Origin: Fimbriiglobus sp.
GTDB taxonomy: Bacteria > Planctomycetota > Planctomycetia > Gemmatales > Gemmataceae
Direction: 5' to 3'
Length of the DNA: 42,062 bases
NCBI GenBank assembly: GCA_025351325.1
Contig: JANXWE010000188.1
Location: forward strand, 1-42,062
Below are positions 8,243 through 15,988 of the stretch, one piece after another. The position numbers and the translations under genes are program-made. Position 1 is the first letter of the stretch; each line of letters begins with the position of its first letter. Below the pieces are notes generated by a model. The model searched no databases. It saw nothing but the letters and a program-made list of their open reading frames with translations, and was not told where the DNA came from.

Positions 8243-9034
8243 ATGTTGGGTCGAACGATTCTGATACTCGCTGGCTGTTGGTACTGCGGAACACTGACGG
8301 CTGCGCCGCTGTCTGCTCACGACACGAACGAGCTAGCCAGCACCTTGCGGAAACTGATGTTGGCGAATTTGCCCGATACGCTCGTGGAAGCGGATATGGG
8401 TTGGAATACGCAGCGCGAAGTGGCCATTGGCATGAAATGGGAAAAAGTCGGTCGGGTTCGTTTGAAGCCGGTCGTGATGCGCGATGTGAAAAACGACGGT
8501 CACTGGCAGAAAGTCCACATCCACGCGACGGAACCGGAAAAGTCGTTGACTTTGACCGTGACCAACGTGCGCAGCCCCGAAGTTGGCAAGACGCTCTTCG
8601 ACGCCCAGATCGGCCTCGATTCCAAAATTATCTACGAGCAGCAAATGTGGCTCGGTGGCAAGCGGCTGTATGCGGGAGAATCGCAAGCGCGGTGTCGGGC
8701 CGAATTGAACTGTGTCGTCGAATTGACAGACAAAGTCGAGTTCAAGCCGGGATCACTGTTGCCCGCCATCAGTTTCCGTGTCCGGGTGGTCGATGCCCAA
8801 TTGAGCTACAAAAATTTGGTCTGCGAACAGACACTGGGCTTGAGCGGGGAGGCGGCGAAACTCGTCGGCAAAACCCTTTTGGAAGTTTTGAAGAAGGTTC
8901 AACCTCACACCGAAAAGGATCTGCTCGCCAAAGCCAATATCGCCATTGTGAAGGCGGCTGACACGAAGGAAGTCCGGATCGAATTCGACAGGTTATTGCA
9001 GGGGAAACCGCCCATCAGCATGTTTCCGCAGTAG
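8243..9034 (+). CDS. Secreted hypothetical protein (263 aa)
   Basis: ATG 8243 follows GGAG at a good distance and opens a signal peptide (MLGRTILILAGCWYCGTLTA, probable cleavage near SAHD). The mature protein starts with a helical LRKLMLANLPDTLVEADMGW segment, then shows long beta-type segments (KVHIHATEPEKSLTLTVTNV, GSLLPAISFRVRVVDAQLSY) and a C-terminal amphipathic helix with many lysines. I know no named family; it looks like an exported all-beta binding protein. An in-frame extension upstream to 8075 has no coding character. Confidence 0.7.
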   Translation: MLGRTILILAGCWYCGTLTAAPLSAHDTNELASTLRKLMLANLPDTLVEADMGWNTQREVAIGMKWEKVGRVRLKPVVMRDVKNDGHWQKVHIHATEPEKSLTLTVTNVRSPEVGKTLFDAQIGLDSKIIYEQQMWLGGKRLYAGESQARCRAELNCVVELTDKVEFKPGSLLPAISFRVRVVDAQLSYKNLVCEQTLGLSGEAAKLVGKTLLEVLKKVQPHTEKDLLAKANIAIVKAADTKEVRIEFDRLLQGKPPISMFPQ

Positions 9035-9122
9035 CTCATTCCTACCGGTGCGACACTGCCTACAATTGCCTGAGACGATAATCTGTGATTCCACATTCTC
9101 CCAGGCCGTTTAGGAGTCCGCT

Positions 9123-9881
9123 GTGATCAAAAATTGGTCTTCAACATTGGCCGTGTCATCGTTGCTGCTCGGAGTGGTCGTCTTATTGGTCGTTCCCACG
9201 GCGAATGCGAAAGATGAGCCTGCCGTTTCCACGACCGCGGTGACGGAATCGGATATTGCCTTTTTGAAAAAAGGACTGTCCAAGAAGCCGAAGGACAGCG
9301 AACTGAACACGCTCAAAGCCACCGCGATGATGCTGGCTCTTTATTCCCAAAATTCGATAACAGGCCCGGATGGTGCGACAGCCGCCGGTCAGCGCGACCA
9401 GGCGCTGCTCATCGCAGCGGCGCTGAAGAAGAAAGACTTCCCGGCTGCGAAGGCCGCGTTGGAAGGCCTTCCCACGGCAAAAGAGGGCGATTCGAAGGCC
9501 ATTTTGAAATTAGAAGAACAGCACGGGTTCGATCTCAACGAGTTGATGTCGCAATTCGCATTGGGTCGCAGCGGTGGCCGGCACATTGAAGCCGATTTGA
9601 AAGCCCAGGCTACGAAAGTGACCGATTTGAAACTCGCCGCCGATTTGGCGGCCCGCGTGGTGACCATCGGCCAATACACTGCGGTGATGCTTCCCGCCGA
9701 CGCCGTGGGAGCGAAAAAGAAAACGTGGGACGACTTGAGCGTCGAAATGATCCAACTCGGCACCGAGGCCGCGGGGGAAGTGGCGAAGGGAGCCACGACC
9801 GACAAAGCGGTACTGGCTAAGAAACTGGGGGCGATCAATTTGAATTGCAAGAGCTGCCACGATGTGTTTCGGAACAACTGA
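9123..9881 (+). CDS. Cytochrome c'-like exported protein with one heme site
   Basis: The gene starts at GTG 9123 with AGGAG nine bases upstream. The 252-aa product has a signal peptide (ending near TANAKDE) and two helical halves. The C-terminal half ends with CKSCHDVFR, the heme-binding CxxCH placed at the very end as in cytochrome c' (a four-helix bundle whose heme site is in the last helix). The N-terminal half (KATAMMLALYSQNSI) resembles another such bundle but has no CxxCH. The likely role is periplasmic electron transfer or binding of small gases. The partner is unknown; complex III-type genes lie 30 kb away. Confidence 0.75.
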   Translation: MIKNWSSTLAVSSLLLGVVVLLVVPTANAKDEPAVSTTAVTESDIAFLKKGLSKKPKDSELNTLKATAMMLALYSQNSITGPDGATAAGQRDQALLIAAALKKKDFPAAKAALEGLPTAKEGDSKAILKLEEQHGFDLNELMSQFALGRSGGRHIEADLKAQATKVTDLKLAADLAARVVTIGQYTAVMLPADAVGAKKKTWDDLSVEMIQLGTEAAGEVAKGATTDKAVLAKKLGAINLNCKSCHDVFRNN

Positions 9882-9921
9882 CGTTTGAGGGGATGGGGGG
9901 ATTTGGCTAAGAGATTCGTTT

Positions 9922-9947
9922 CGGAGATCGGTTCAATCCGATTTCCG
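9922..9947 (+). terminator. Stem-loop after the cytochrome gene
   Basis: CGGAGATCGG (9922-9931) pairs with CCGATTTCCG (9938-9947), nine Watson-Crick pairs plus one G-U, around a 6-base loop. No T-tract follows, so it may be an RNA-stability hairpin rather than an intrinsic terminator. Confidence 0.35.
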
Positions 9948-10030
9948 ACTGTTCCGGCAAGACGGCGACTATACCGAACTCGAACTGCGCTCTATACTTC
10001 ACAACATTCATCTATTCAGGGGCGAGTGGC

Positions 10031-10777
10031 GTGAAGGCGATCATCAGCGACATCCACAGCAACTTGGAAGCCCTGCAGGCCGTGCTGGCGGACATCAAAT
10101 CCCAAGGGATCTCCGAGATTTACTGTCTCGGAGATGTGGTGGGGTACGGCCCCAATCCGCGCGAGTGCGTCGATTTGATCATGGATGCCAAGCTCGTTCT
10201 GATGGGCAATCACGATCAAGGGGCCATGTTCGACCCAGATGGCTTCAACGCCTCGGCCGAGCGGGCCATCTTTTGGACGCGCCAGCAGTTGGAGTCGGGT
10301 ACCGAAGCCCGAGCACTCCGCGAAAAACGTTGGGATTTTCTGGCGGAGCGACCGCGGTCGCACAAAGAAGATGGCTACTTGTTCGTCCACGGTTCCGCCC
10401 GCAATCCGCTCAACGAATACGTCTTCCCGGAAGATATTTACAACCAACGCAAGATGGAACGGATCTTCACGCTTGTGGAGCGGTATTGCTTTCAAGGGCA
10501 CACGCATGTTCCCGGAATTTTCACCGAGACCCTCCAGTTTCTCAGCCCCGAAGATGTGCAGTTCGCCCACAAACTCGACGGCAAAAAGACCCTATGCAAT
10601 GTCGGCTCCGTCGGTCAACCACGCGACGGCAACTGGCGCGCTTGCTACGTGGTGCTGAACGACGACACGATCCACTTCAAGCGGGTCGAGTACGACGTGG
10701 AAAAGACCATCAAAAAGATATACGAGATCACCGATCTCGAAAACTTTCTCGGCGACCGCCTCCGCGAAGGACGATAG
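10031..10777 (+). CDS. Calcineurin-like metallophosphoesterase (YfcE-like)
   Basis: This 248-aa enzyme has the full metallophosphoesterase signature: DIHSN at residues 7-11, [14 protein letters not shown], a later VHGSARNP and the GHTHVPG box, supplying the Asp/His/Asn ligands for two metal ions. Members hydrolyse phosphodiesters or phosphomonoesters. Planctomycete copies of this size are annotated as YfcE/YodB-like, and the true substrate is unknown. The GTG at 10031 is the start that puts the first metal motif at the usual distance. A hairpin terminator follows, so it is probably transcribed alone. Confidence 0.85.
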   Translation: MKAIISDIHSNLEALQAVLADIKSQGISEIYCLGDVVGYGPNPRECVDLIMDAKLVLMGNHDQGAMFDPDGFNASAERAIFWTRQQLESGTEARALREKRWDFLAERPRSHKEDGYLFVHGSARNPLNEYVFPEDIYNQRKMERIFTLVERYCFQGHTHVPGIFTETLQFLSPEDVQFAHKLDGKKTLCNVGSVGQPRDGNWRACYVVLNDDTIHFKRVEYDVEKTIKKIYEITDLENFLGDRLREGR

Positions 10778-10800
10778 GCCGGGATCGTTCAGGCTTCGAC

Positions 10801-10829
10801 CAGCCCCGGAACGACTGTTCACGGGGCTG
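10801..10829 (+). terminator. Probable terminator hairpin before yidC
   Basis: CAGCCCC (10801-10807) pairs perfectly with GGGGCTG (10823-10829), with an inner GAAC/GTTC extension. Only a short TTGCATT follows, so termination efficiency is uncertain. Confidence 0.5.
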
Positions 10830-10901
10830 TTGCATTGACAGAGACTTCGATAACTTATTCATACCAGCGCCGCGACCGCGTCGCGGTGGAGACTCGCCCC
10901 G

Positions 10902-13286
10902 ATGAATCGCAGTTTGTTGTTACGAATCGCCACGTTTGTGATCATGGCCGGCACCTTGGGAGCCGGCTGGTGGTACATCGAAAAGACCTACTTCCCCAAA
11001 GCGGAAGTTCCAGCGGCACCGGAAAAACTCCAGCCGGAGAGCGTCCAAGCCCTCACGGGGATCGCCGCGACGGTTCGTGCGCCGGCCATCGTGATTCCCC
11101 CGGTGGAAGCCCCGAAGCCCGTGGCGCCGGCTGTCGCGGTTCCACCAGTTGGTAAAATGAGCGACCCGACGTTCCTAGTCGCTTTGGGGAATTCCGATTG
11201 CTACCAACAGTTTTTGCTCACGAGCAAGGGCGCTGCCGTCCAGCAGGCGATCTTGCCGAAGTTCGACGAATCGACCCGCGGTGGCCGCGACGCCAAAGAT
11301 GGTACAGGAAATATTCGCCGGTTGCATTTGATCCCGGGTACCCCGGCGATCACAACGGCGGATGGAAAACGGTCATCGATTTTCGACGAAACCAATTATC
11401 CGGATTTGAAGGCCGGTGAACTCAAACCGGGTTTGGCACCGCTTGCCGAAGCTTCCTACACCCTGTTGCATTACCCGAGTGTCGGTGACCCCCTCCGCAA
11501 AGGCGAAGAGTCGGATACTTACCCATCGACCGAGTTGGCCGACCGTCTCTGGACTATTGTCGAACAGATCCCGACCGTTGAGGGTTCCGAAGCCAAGGTG
11601 GTCTTCGAGACCTCACTCGCGGCCCCCTACTTCATCAAGATTCGCAAGACGTTCACGCTCAACCCGAAAGATTATCACATCGGAATGAAGCTCGATTTCG
11701 AAGCACTGCCAGGTCGGCCAACGGATAAAGAACGCGTCCGCTTAAGGTACCAGATCTGCGGGGCACGTGGACTACCGGTCGAGGGGGAATGGTACACCTC
11801 CACCTACCGCAACGCCTTGATCGGCTGGGTCACTCCGGCGAGCGTTGCGAAGCGCGATATTCAAGATTCGGCCAGTGTGACCACGAGCCACGGCGGCAGC
11901 AAAATTGAGCCGCAAGGGAACACGTTCACCTACGCCGGGGTCGGGACCCAGTACTTCGCCAGCGTGTTGACCATCGACGATGCGATGTCGGACGATGCGC
12001 GGAAGAACCTTTGGAACTTCGTGCGGCCGAGCCGGGAACCGTTGGAATCCGACATCGCCGACAAGCCGGCACTCGGCGACCTCACCGTGCGCGTCGTGGC
12101 CAATCCGATCGATCCGCAGGTCGGCAAACCGATCACCCACAGCTACCTGATTTACAACGGCCCGATGAAAGTCCGCTTGCTGAATCAGCTCAGCGGAGAT
12201 CGTGCCGTCGATGCCGCTCTGGTGGATCGTTACCTCGACAAACTCACACTGAAGACGCTGGCGGATTACCACTCCCCGAACTTCTTCGGGCGCGTCGCCA
12301 ACTCGGTGTATTGGTCGGACATCGTCATCTGGATGACGAACCGCATGCACGGCATCCTCGGCTTTCTGCACGGTATTGTGCCGATCTGGGGCGTCGATAT
12401 TTTGCTGCTGACGGTGATGGTGCGGATGCTGCTGTTCATCCCGAGTCGCAAGCAACAGCAGGTGATGGCCAAGACGCAAGAGAAGATGGCGGCCCTCAAA
12501 CCGGAGATCGCCAAACTCGAAGAGAAGTACAAAGGCGAGTACCAAAAGTTCAACCAAGAACGCACCAAGTTGATGGTGCAAAACGGGGTGAGTCCGCTCT
12601 CGAGCATGAGCGGCTGCGTGCTGATGTTCGCGCAGTTGCCCGTCTTCATGGGCCTCTATTTCTGCCTGCAAGAGTCGATCTTCTTCCGGCTCGAATCGTT
12701 CCTCTGGATGCCGAACCTCGCCGCGCCTGACATGCTCGCAAAGTTCGGCGAGGGGGTGCCTTGGATCAGCGAGTTCACCGCCATCGGTGGCAGCGTCTAC
12801 CTCGGGCCGTACTTGAACATTCTGCCGTTGATCGCGGTCACGCTCATGTTCATCCATCAAAAGATGACCATGCCGCCGCCGACCGATGAGCAGCAGGAAA
12901 TGCAGCAGCGTATGATGAAGATCATGATGCTGGTGATGGCGGTCTTCTTCTACAAAATGGCGGCGGGGATGTGCTTGTATTTCATCGCCAGCACCGCGTG
13001 GGGCCTGACGGAACGCAAGCTCATCAAGCGGAAGAGTGCAGCCGGTGGCAGTCCATTGGTGCTCACACCGACTACCCCGAACGGGCCGACCACTTCGGGT
13101 GCGAAAGTCGTCACGCCGCCGGCGCCCGTGGCAGGTGGATTTTTGGCGCGGATGAAAGCCAAGGTCGAGGAGATCCAGCAGCAATCCGAATCCCAACGGC
13201 AGATCCGCAACGATCCGAAGCTGCCACCGACCGACAACTTCGGCGGTACCAAACCGAACGGCAAGACGAAGAAAAAGAAGAAGTAA
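10902..13286 (+). CDS. yidC: Membrane protein insertase YidC
   Basis: This 794-aa inner-membrane protein inserts and folds other membrane proteins, alone or with SecYEG. It has the Gram-negative layout: an N-terminal membrane segment (LRIATFVIMAGTLGAGWWYI), a Pro/Ala-rich linker, a large periplasmic beta domain to about residue 460, and then the conserved Oxa1 core with WGVDILLLTVMVRMLLFIP, a charged coiled hairpin (KPEIAKLEEKYKGEYQ), SGCVLMFAQLPVFMGLYF, two more membrane segments and a Lys-rich C-terminal tail (KTKKKKK) suited to ribosome contact. The core arginine that forms the hydrophilic groove is probably the R in VMVRML. It is longer than the E. coli protein (548 aa), mainly through linker and tail. 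Confidence 0.95.
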   Translation: MNRSLLLRIATFVIMAGTLGAGWWYIEKTYFPKAEVPAAPEKLQPESVQALTGIAATVRAPAIVIPPVEAPKPVAPAVAVPPVGKMSDPTFLVALGNSDCYQQFLLTSKGAAVQQAILPKFDESTRGGRDAKDGTGNIRRLHLIPGTPAITTADGKRSSIFDETNYPDLKAGELKPGLAPLAEASYTLLHYPSVGDPLRKGEESDTYPSTELADRLWTIVEQIPTVEGSEAKVVFETSLAAPYFIKIRKTFTLNPKDYHIGMKLDFEALPGRPTDKERVRLRYQICGARGLPVEGEWYTSTYRNALIGWVTPASVAKRDIQDSASVTTSHGGSKIEPQGNTFTYAGVGTQYFASVLTIDDAMSDDARKNLWNFVRPSREPLESDIADKPALGDLTVRVVANPIDPQVGKPITHSYLIYNGPMKVRLLNQLSGDRAVDAALVDRYLDKLTLKTLADYHSPNFFGRVANSVYWSDIVIWMTNRMHGILGFLHGIVPIWGVDILLLTVMVRMLLFIPSRKQQQVMAKTQEKMAALKPEIAKLEEKYKGEYQKFNQERTKLMVQNGVSPLSSMSGCVLMFAQLPVFMGLYFCLQESIFFRLESFLWMPNLAAPDMLAKFGEGVPWISEFTAIGGSVYLGPYLNILPLIAVTLMFIHQKMTMPPPTDEQQEMQQRMMKIMMLVMAVFFYKMAAGMCLYFIASTAWGLTERKLIKRKSAAGGSPLVLTPTTPNGPTTSGAKVVTPPAPVAGGFLARMKAKVEEIQQQSESQRQIRNDPKLPPTDNFGGTKPNGKTKKKKK

Positions 13287-13726
13287 GGTACCCCGATGGC
13301 TGCGTGGTCGATCCGGATGATCGGTGACTTCACCGAAGAGTCCGAGACGATGGCGCCGTTCCAAGTGACGAAAGGGCAACTTCGTCACAGCTCCCGCTTG
13401 GCCAGCCCCACCCGCATTGGCCGAGTAAATTTTTGACGTTGTTGAATACCCAAATCACTTTGTAAAGTCTCTTAAGAATCACTCGCTTTCAAAAATCTGA
13501 TTCTTCGGCACGACAATAGCTTTCACACTTCCGAATCGAACCGTCCGTGTCCGGTAGCCCAAGTGGACTTGGGAAGTTGAACCGCTTTTTACAGCTGAGA
13601 ATGGCTGTAAAAAACAGGGGAACGGACGGCGTACAAGTTTTTGTTGCAAACATTCGCCTATAGTTGGGTACTTCCGTTAGAGAAGTTCGGCTTGTTGTCA
13701 AGCCGAGTACGAAAGGAGAATCTCCC
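13287..13726. other. 440-bp region between yidC and the DksA-type gene
   Basis: Apart from the short frame at 13296-13436, no gene is supported. TTTTTACAGC (13586-13595) and GCTGTAAAAA (13604-13613) form a perfect 10-bp hairpin, but on either strand the A-run, not a T-run, is at its 3' side. A TATAGT hexamer at 13659-13664 could be the -10 element of the following gene; no -35 at proper spacing is convincing. AAAGGAGA before 13727 is the ribosome site. Confidence 0.4.
13296..13436 (+). CDS. Possible small ORF (46 aa) directly after yidC
   Basis: An ATG nine bases after the yidC stop opens a 46-codon frame (MAAWSIRMIGDFTEESETMA to RIGRVNF). Its third positions are mostly G or C, like the genes around it, and TAAGG precedes it weakly. 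No family is recognised. It may be a remnant, a small translated peptide or chance. Confidence 0.25.
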   Translation: MAAWSIRMIGDFTEESETMAPFQVTKGQLRHSSRLASPTRIGRVNF

Positions 13727-14185
13727 ATGGCTCGCACAGATGCTCTGCTGAAGATCAGCAAAGTTTTAATACAGCGCCGCAACGAACTCCGCAGACGCCT
13801 CAGCCGCGACCTGCAGGATCTCGGGCATTCGATGAATCACCCCACCGGGGACGTCGCCGATGCCGCGTTCGGTAACACCGGCGACGAAATGACGTCGCAA
13901 CTGGCCCAATTTGAATCACGGGAAGTCGCTCAGATCGAACTGGCTCTGCAACGCATCAAGCAAGACCGCTACGGCATCTGCGACATGTGTTCGAAAAAGA
14001 TCCCGCTCGCTCGGTTGAACGCTTTGCCGTACTGCGTGATGTGCGTGACTTGCCAAGCGGAAGTGGAGAAGGATTCGTCGTGGATGGATGTCCACGCCGA
14101 CATGGCTTGGGGAGAGTTGCGCGACAGCAATTACGATGACTCCGAACGAGACTACGCCGCCGTTCAGGCGGAACTCGGGAAATAG
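13727..14185 (+). CDS. DksA/TraR-family zinc-finger regulator
   Basis: This 152-aa protein has an N-terminal helical coiled coil (QRRNELRRRLSRDLQDL), a DVADAA segment at the expected coiled-coil tip, and the C4 zinc finger CDMC-x17-CVTC characteristic of DksA/TraR. Such proteins bind the RNA polymerase secondary channel and, often with ppGpp, change promoter choice in starvation. ATG 13727 has AAAGGAGA at ideal spacing, so the earlier in-frame start at 13664 is rejected. A strong terminator follows, so the gene is probably monocistronic. Which of the DksA paralogues it matches cannot be told from sequence alone. Confidence 0.9.
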   Translation: MARTDALLKISKVLIQRRNELRRRLSRDLQDLGHSMNHPTGDVADAAFGNTGDEMTSQLAQFESREVAQIELALQRIKQDRYGICDMCSKKIPLARLNALPYCVMCVTCQAEVEKDSSWMDVHADMAWGELRDSNYDDSERDYAAVQAELGK

Positions 14186-14211
14186 TCCTGCCAAAATTGA
14201 CTGCTATTCCG

Positions 14212-14244
14212 TGCCCGCCGGTCGCAAGACTTGCGGGCATTTTT
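14212..14244 (+). terminator. Rho-independent terminator of the DksA-type gene
   Basis: TGCCCGC (14212-14218) pairs perfectly with GCGGGCA (14233-14239) and is followed by TTTTT (14240-14244). It lies 26 bases after the stop codon. Confidence 0.85.
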
Positions 14245-14374
14245 CGTTTGGTAGTGGTTCCAAATTGCCCATTTCACCCCGGTTGGGGGTCGGTCTTGTC
14301 GCTCGTTTGACGAGCGCGGTAAATTGAATGTTCCGGAAGTGTCCCCATTCCATTCGTTCGATCCGGGTGAAATC

Positions 14375-15502
14375 ATGCGTTTCCAATCGACGCTGTTGGT
14401 GATCGCCCTGCTGATGACGGCCTTTGCAGGGGGTTGGATCGGAGAGTCCCTGTCCTCGCCAAAGGTCGCGATCGCGGCACCACCGGGTGATCTCCCGGAC
14501 AAACCCCCATCGGCAATTGAAGACACCCCGAAAACGATGCCTGCGGGCCGTTTTGAAACTCTCGTGCAAAAAATCATGCCGACGGTGGTTTCGGTGGATG
14601 CCATCAAACCGGCGTTGCCCGGTGCGGCGAAGAACAAGCCGACCGAAGAATCCGGATCGGGGGTTCTCGTGCAGCTCGCCGGTTACAAAGGGACATTCGT
14701 CATCACGAACAACCACGTCGTCTCTGGATCCAAGGTCCAAGATATCACCGTGACACTCAACGACGGCCGGATTCTGTTACCCGATTTGGTGCGTACCGAT
14801 CCCGAATCCGACATTGCGTTACTACGAGTCACGGGAGAAAATTTACCGACAGCCGAATTGGGCGACAGCGACTCGGCGAAATCGGGCCAGTGGGTACTGG
14901 CGTTCGGTAGCCCGTTCGGTTTCAGCCAAACCGTCACCCACGGAATTATTTCGGCGCGGGATCGCGGTCAGATCAGTTTGGGGAACACCATCCGCATCAA
15001 AGAATTTTTGCAAACCGACGCGGCGATCAACCCCGGTAACAGCGGTGGGCCGCTGGTCGACATCTCCGGTTTGGTGATCGGAATCAACACCGCCAATGCT
15101 TCCACGAACGGCTATAGCAGCGGGGTCGCGTTCAGTATCCCGATCAATTTGGTGAAGCGGATCGGCAAGCAACTGCTCGATCAAGGAGCGGTGTCGCGCG
15201 GGTACATTGGAATGCAAATGTCTTCGGCGCTCGATCCGCACACGGCACTGAAACTCGGCTTGACCCGTTTACGGGGTGCGCTAATTGAATCGGTTCACAC
15301 CAATGGCCCGGCGGCCAAGGCGGGTCTGCAGAGTGGCGATGTGATCCAAAAGCTCGACGGCTTGGAAATCCGAGATGAAAACCACGTGATCAACTTGGTG
15401 GGCATGCTCCCGCCGAATCAAAAAGTGAAACTGACGATTTGGCGAAACAAGCAAGCGTCGGCCGTGGATCTGACCGTCGGGGAGTGGCCGAGGACGAAAT
15501 GA
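14375..15502 (+). CDS. HtrA/DegP-type S1C serine protease with one PDZ domain
   Basis: This 375-aa exported protease has an N-terminal signal or anchor (STLLVIALLMTAFAGGWIGE). The trypsin-like domain carries the triad His-114 (TNNHVV), Asp-146 (ESDIALL) and Ser-223 (GNSGGPLVD). One PDZ domain follows, with GYIGMQM and AAKAGLQSGDVIQKLDG, which in the family senses misfolded envelope proteins. A single PDZ domain makes it DegS-like in layout, but the soluble or anchored state is open. ATG 14375 is chosen because the signal begins there; the longer frame from 14324 adds 17 residues without a ribosome site. Confidence 0.92.
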   Translation: MRFQSTLLVIALLMTAFAGGWIGESLSSPKVAIAAPPGDLPDKPPSAIEDTPKTMPAGRFETLVQKIMPTVVSVDAIKPALPGAAKNKPTEESGSGVLVQLAGYKGTFVITNNHVVSGSKVQDITVTLNDGRILLPDLVRTDPESDIALLRVTGENLPTAELGDSDSAKSGQWVLAFGSPFGFSQTVTHGIISARDRGQISLGNTIRIKEFLQTDAAINPGNSGGPLVDISGLVIGINTANASTNGYSSGVAFSIPINLVKRIGKQLLDQGAVSRGYIGMQMSSALDPHTALKLGLTRLRGALIESVHTNGPAAKAGLQSGDVIQKLDGLEIRDENHVINLVGMLPPNQKVKLTIWRNKQASAVDLTVGEWPRTK

Positions 15503-15541
15503 AAACGCCCCGGTGAAGTCGGTGGGACTACCGGAGCGTTT
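15503..15541. terminator. Hairpin terminator between convergent genes
   Basis: AAACGCCCCGGT (15503-15514) pairs with ACCGGAGCGTTT (15530-15541) with one mismatch, directly after the protease stop codon and before the end of the minus-strand small gene. A-rich on one side and T-rich on the other, it could serve both strands. Confidence 0.7.
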
Positions 15542-15556
15542 GAGTCCGGACACGAA

Positions 15557-15688
15557 TCAATCGTCTTCGGGCTTTTTCATCATACGCATCACGACGAACG
15601 CGACGATTAGCAGTACCGCGACGCCGACCAGAGGCCAGAAAATGTAGTCCTGGGACATGGTATCGATGATTCCGCCGAAGAGAGTCAT
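15557..15688 (-). CDS. 43-aa single-pass membrane protein
   Basis: This short frame begins MTLFGGIIDTMSQDYIFWPL, continues into an uninterrupted hydrophobic helix (VGVAVLLIVAFVVMRMM) and ends with the charged tail KKPEDD. AAGGAACG lies at a proper distance before the ATG at 15688. Size, single helix and charged cytoplasmic tail make it a plausible small membrane protein. I know no family. It is convergent with the protease gene and divergent from gltB, and has its own space, so it was probably overlooked only for length. Confidence 0.6.
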   Translation of the reverse strand: MTLFGGIIDTMSQDYIFWPLVGVAVLLIVAFVVMRMMKKPEDD

Positions 15689-15824
15689 GAGTGCGTTCCT
15701 TTTGGAAAGGGGTAAAGAAAACAAGACCTAGTACGCCCGAGTGTCGGATCGTAACCGAGTTCGAATTCTGCTTCGTTTTACTTCAATGACGCGCTGCGTG
15801 CAAGTGTCCATCGCAAAAAAAATT

Positions 15825-15838
15825 GAGTTTCTAAACTC
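15825..15838. promoter_or_regulatory. 14-base palindrome upstream of gltB
   Basis: GAGTTT-CT-AAACTC is a perfect inverted repeat in the intergenic region, 72 bases before the -35 element of the gltB promoter. Its symmetry and position fit a dimeric regulator site, but no known motif is recognised. The remainder of 15689-15988 shows no gene. Confidence 0.3.
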
Positions 15839-15909
15839 CGCCCTGTTCAGTCGTGGTAGGAATCGACCGGAGTCGGCGCGAACTCGAGTGTCGAATCGTG
15901 CGCATCCCG

Positions 15910-15939
15910 TTGCCGATCTTTGCGCCGCGCCGTTATAAT
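15910..15939 (+). promoter_or_regulatory. Sigma-70-type promoter of gltB
   Basis: TTGCCG (15910-15915) and a consensus TATAAT (15934-15939) are 18 bases apart. Transcription would start near 15946, giving a leader of about 43 bases ahead of ATG 15989. It is the best promoter match in the window. Confidence 0.6.
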
Positions 15940-15988
15940 ACTAGGTTTGCTACTGCAAATGGCGGTCGCACGGGAGGCGGAGACTTCA

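Noticed and set aside
11772-13388. 538-codon minus-strand frame, His- and Arg-rich
   Set aside because: It is the shadow of yidC, whose plus-strand product has the full family signature; the antisense product is low-complexity with no domain.
13586-13613. Perfect hairpin as a terminator
   Set aside because: The 3' side is an A-run on both strands, so there is no U-tract after the stem.
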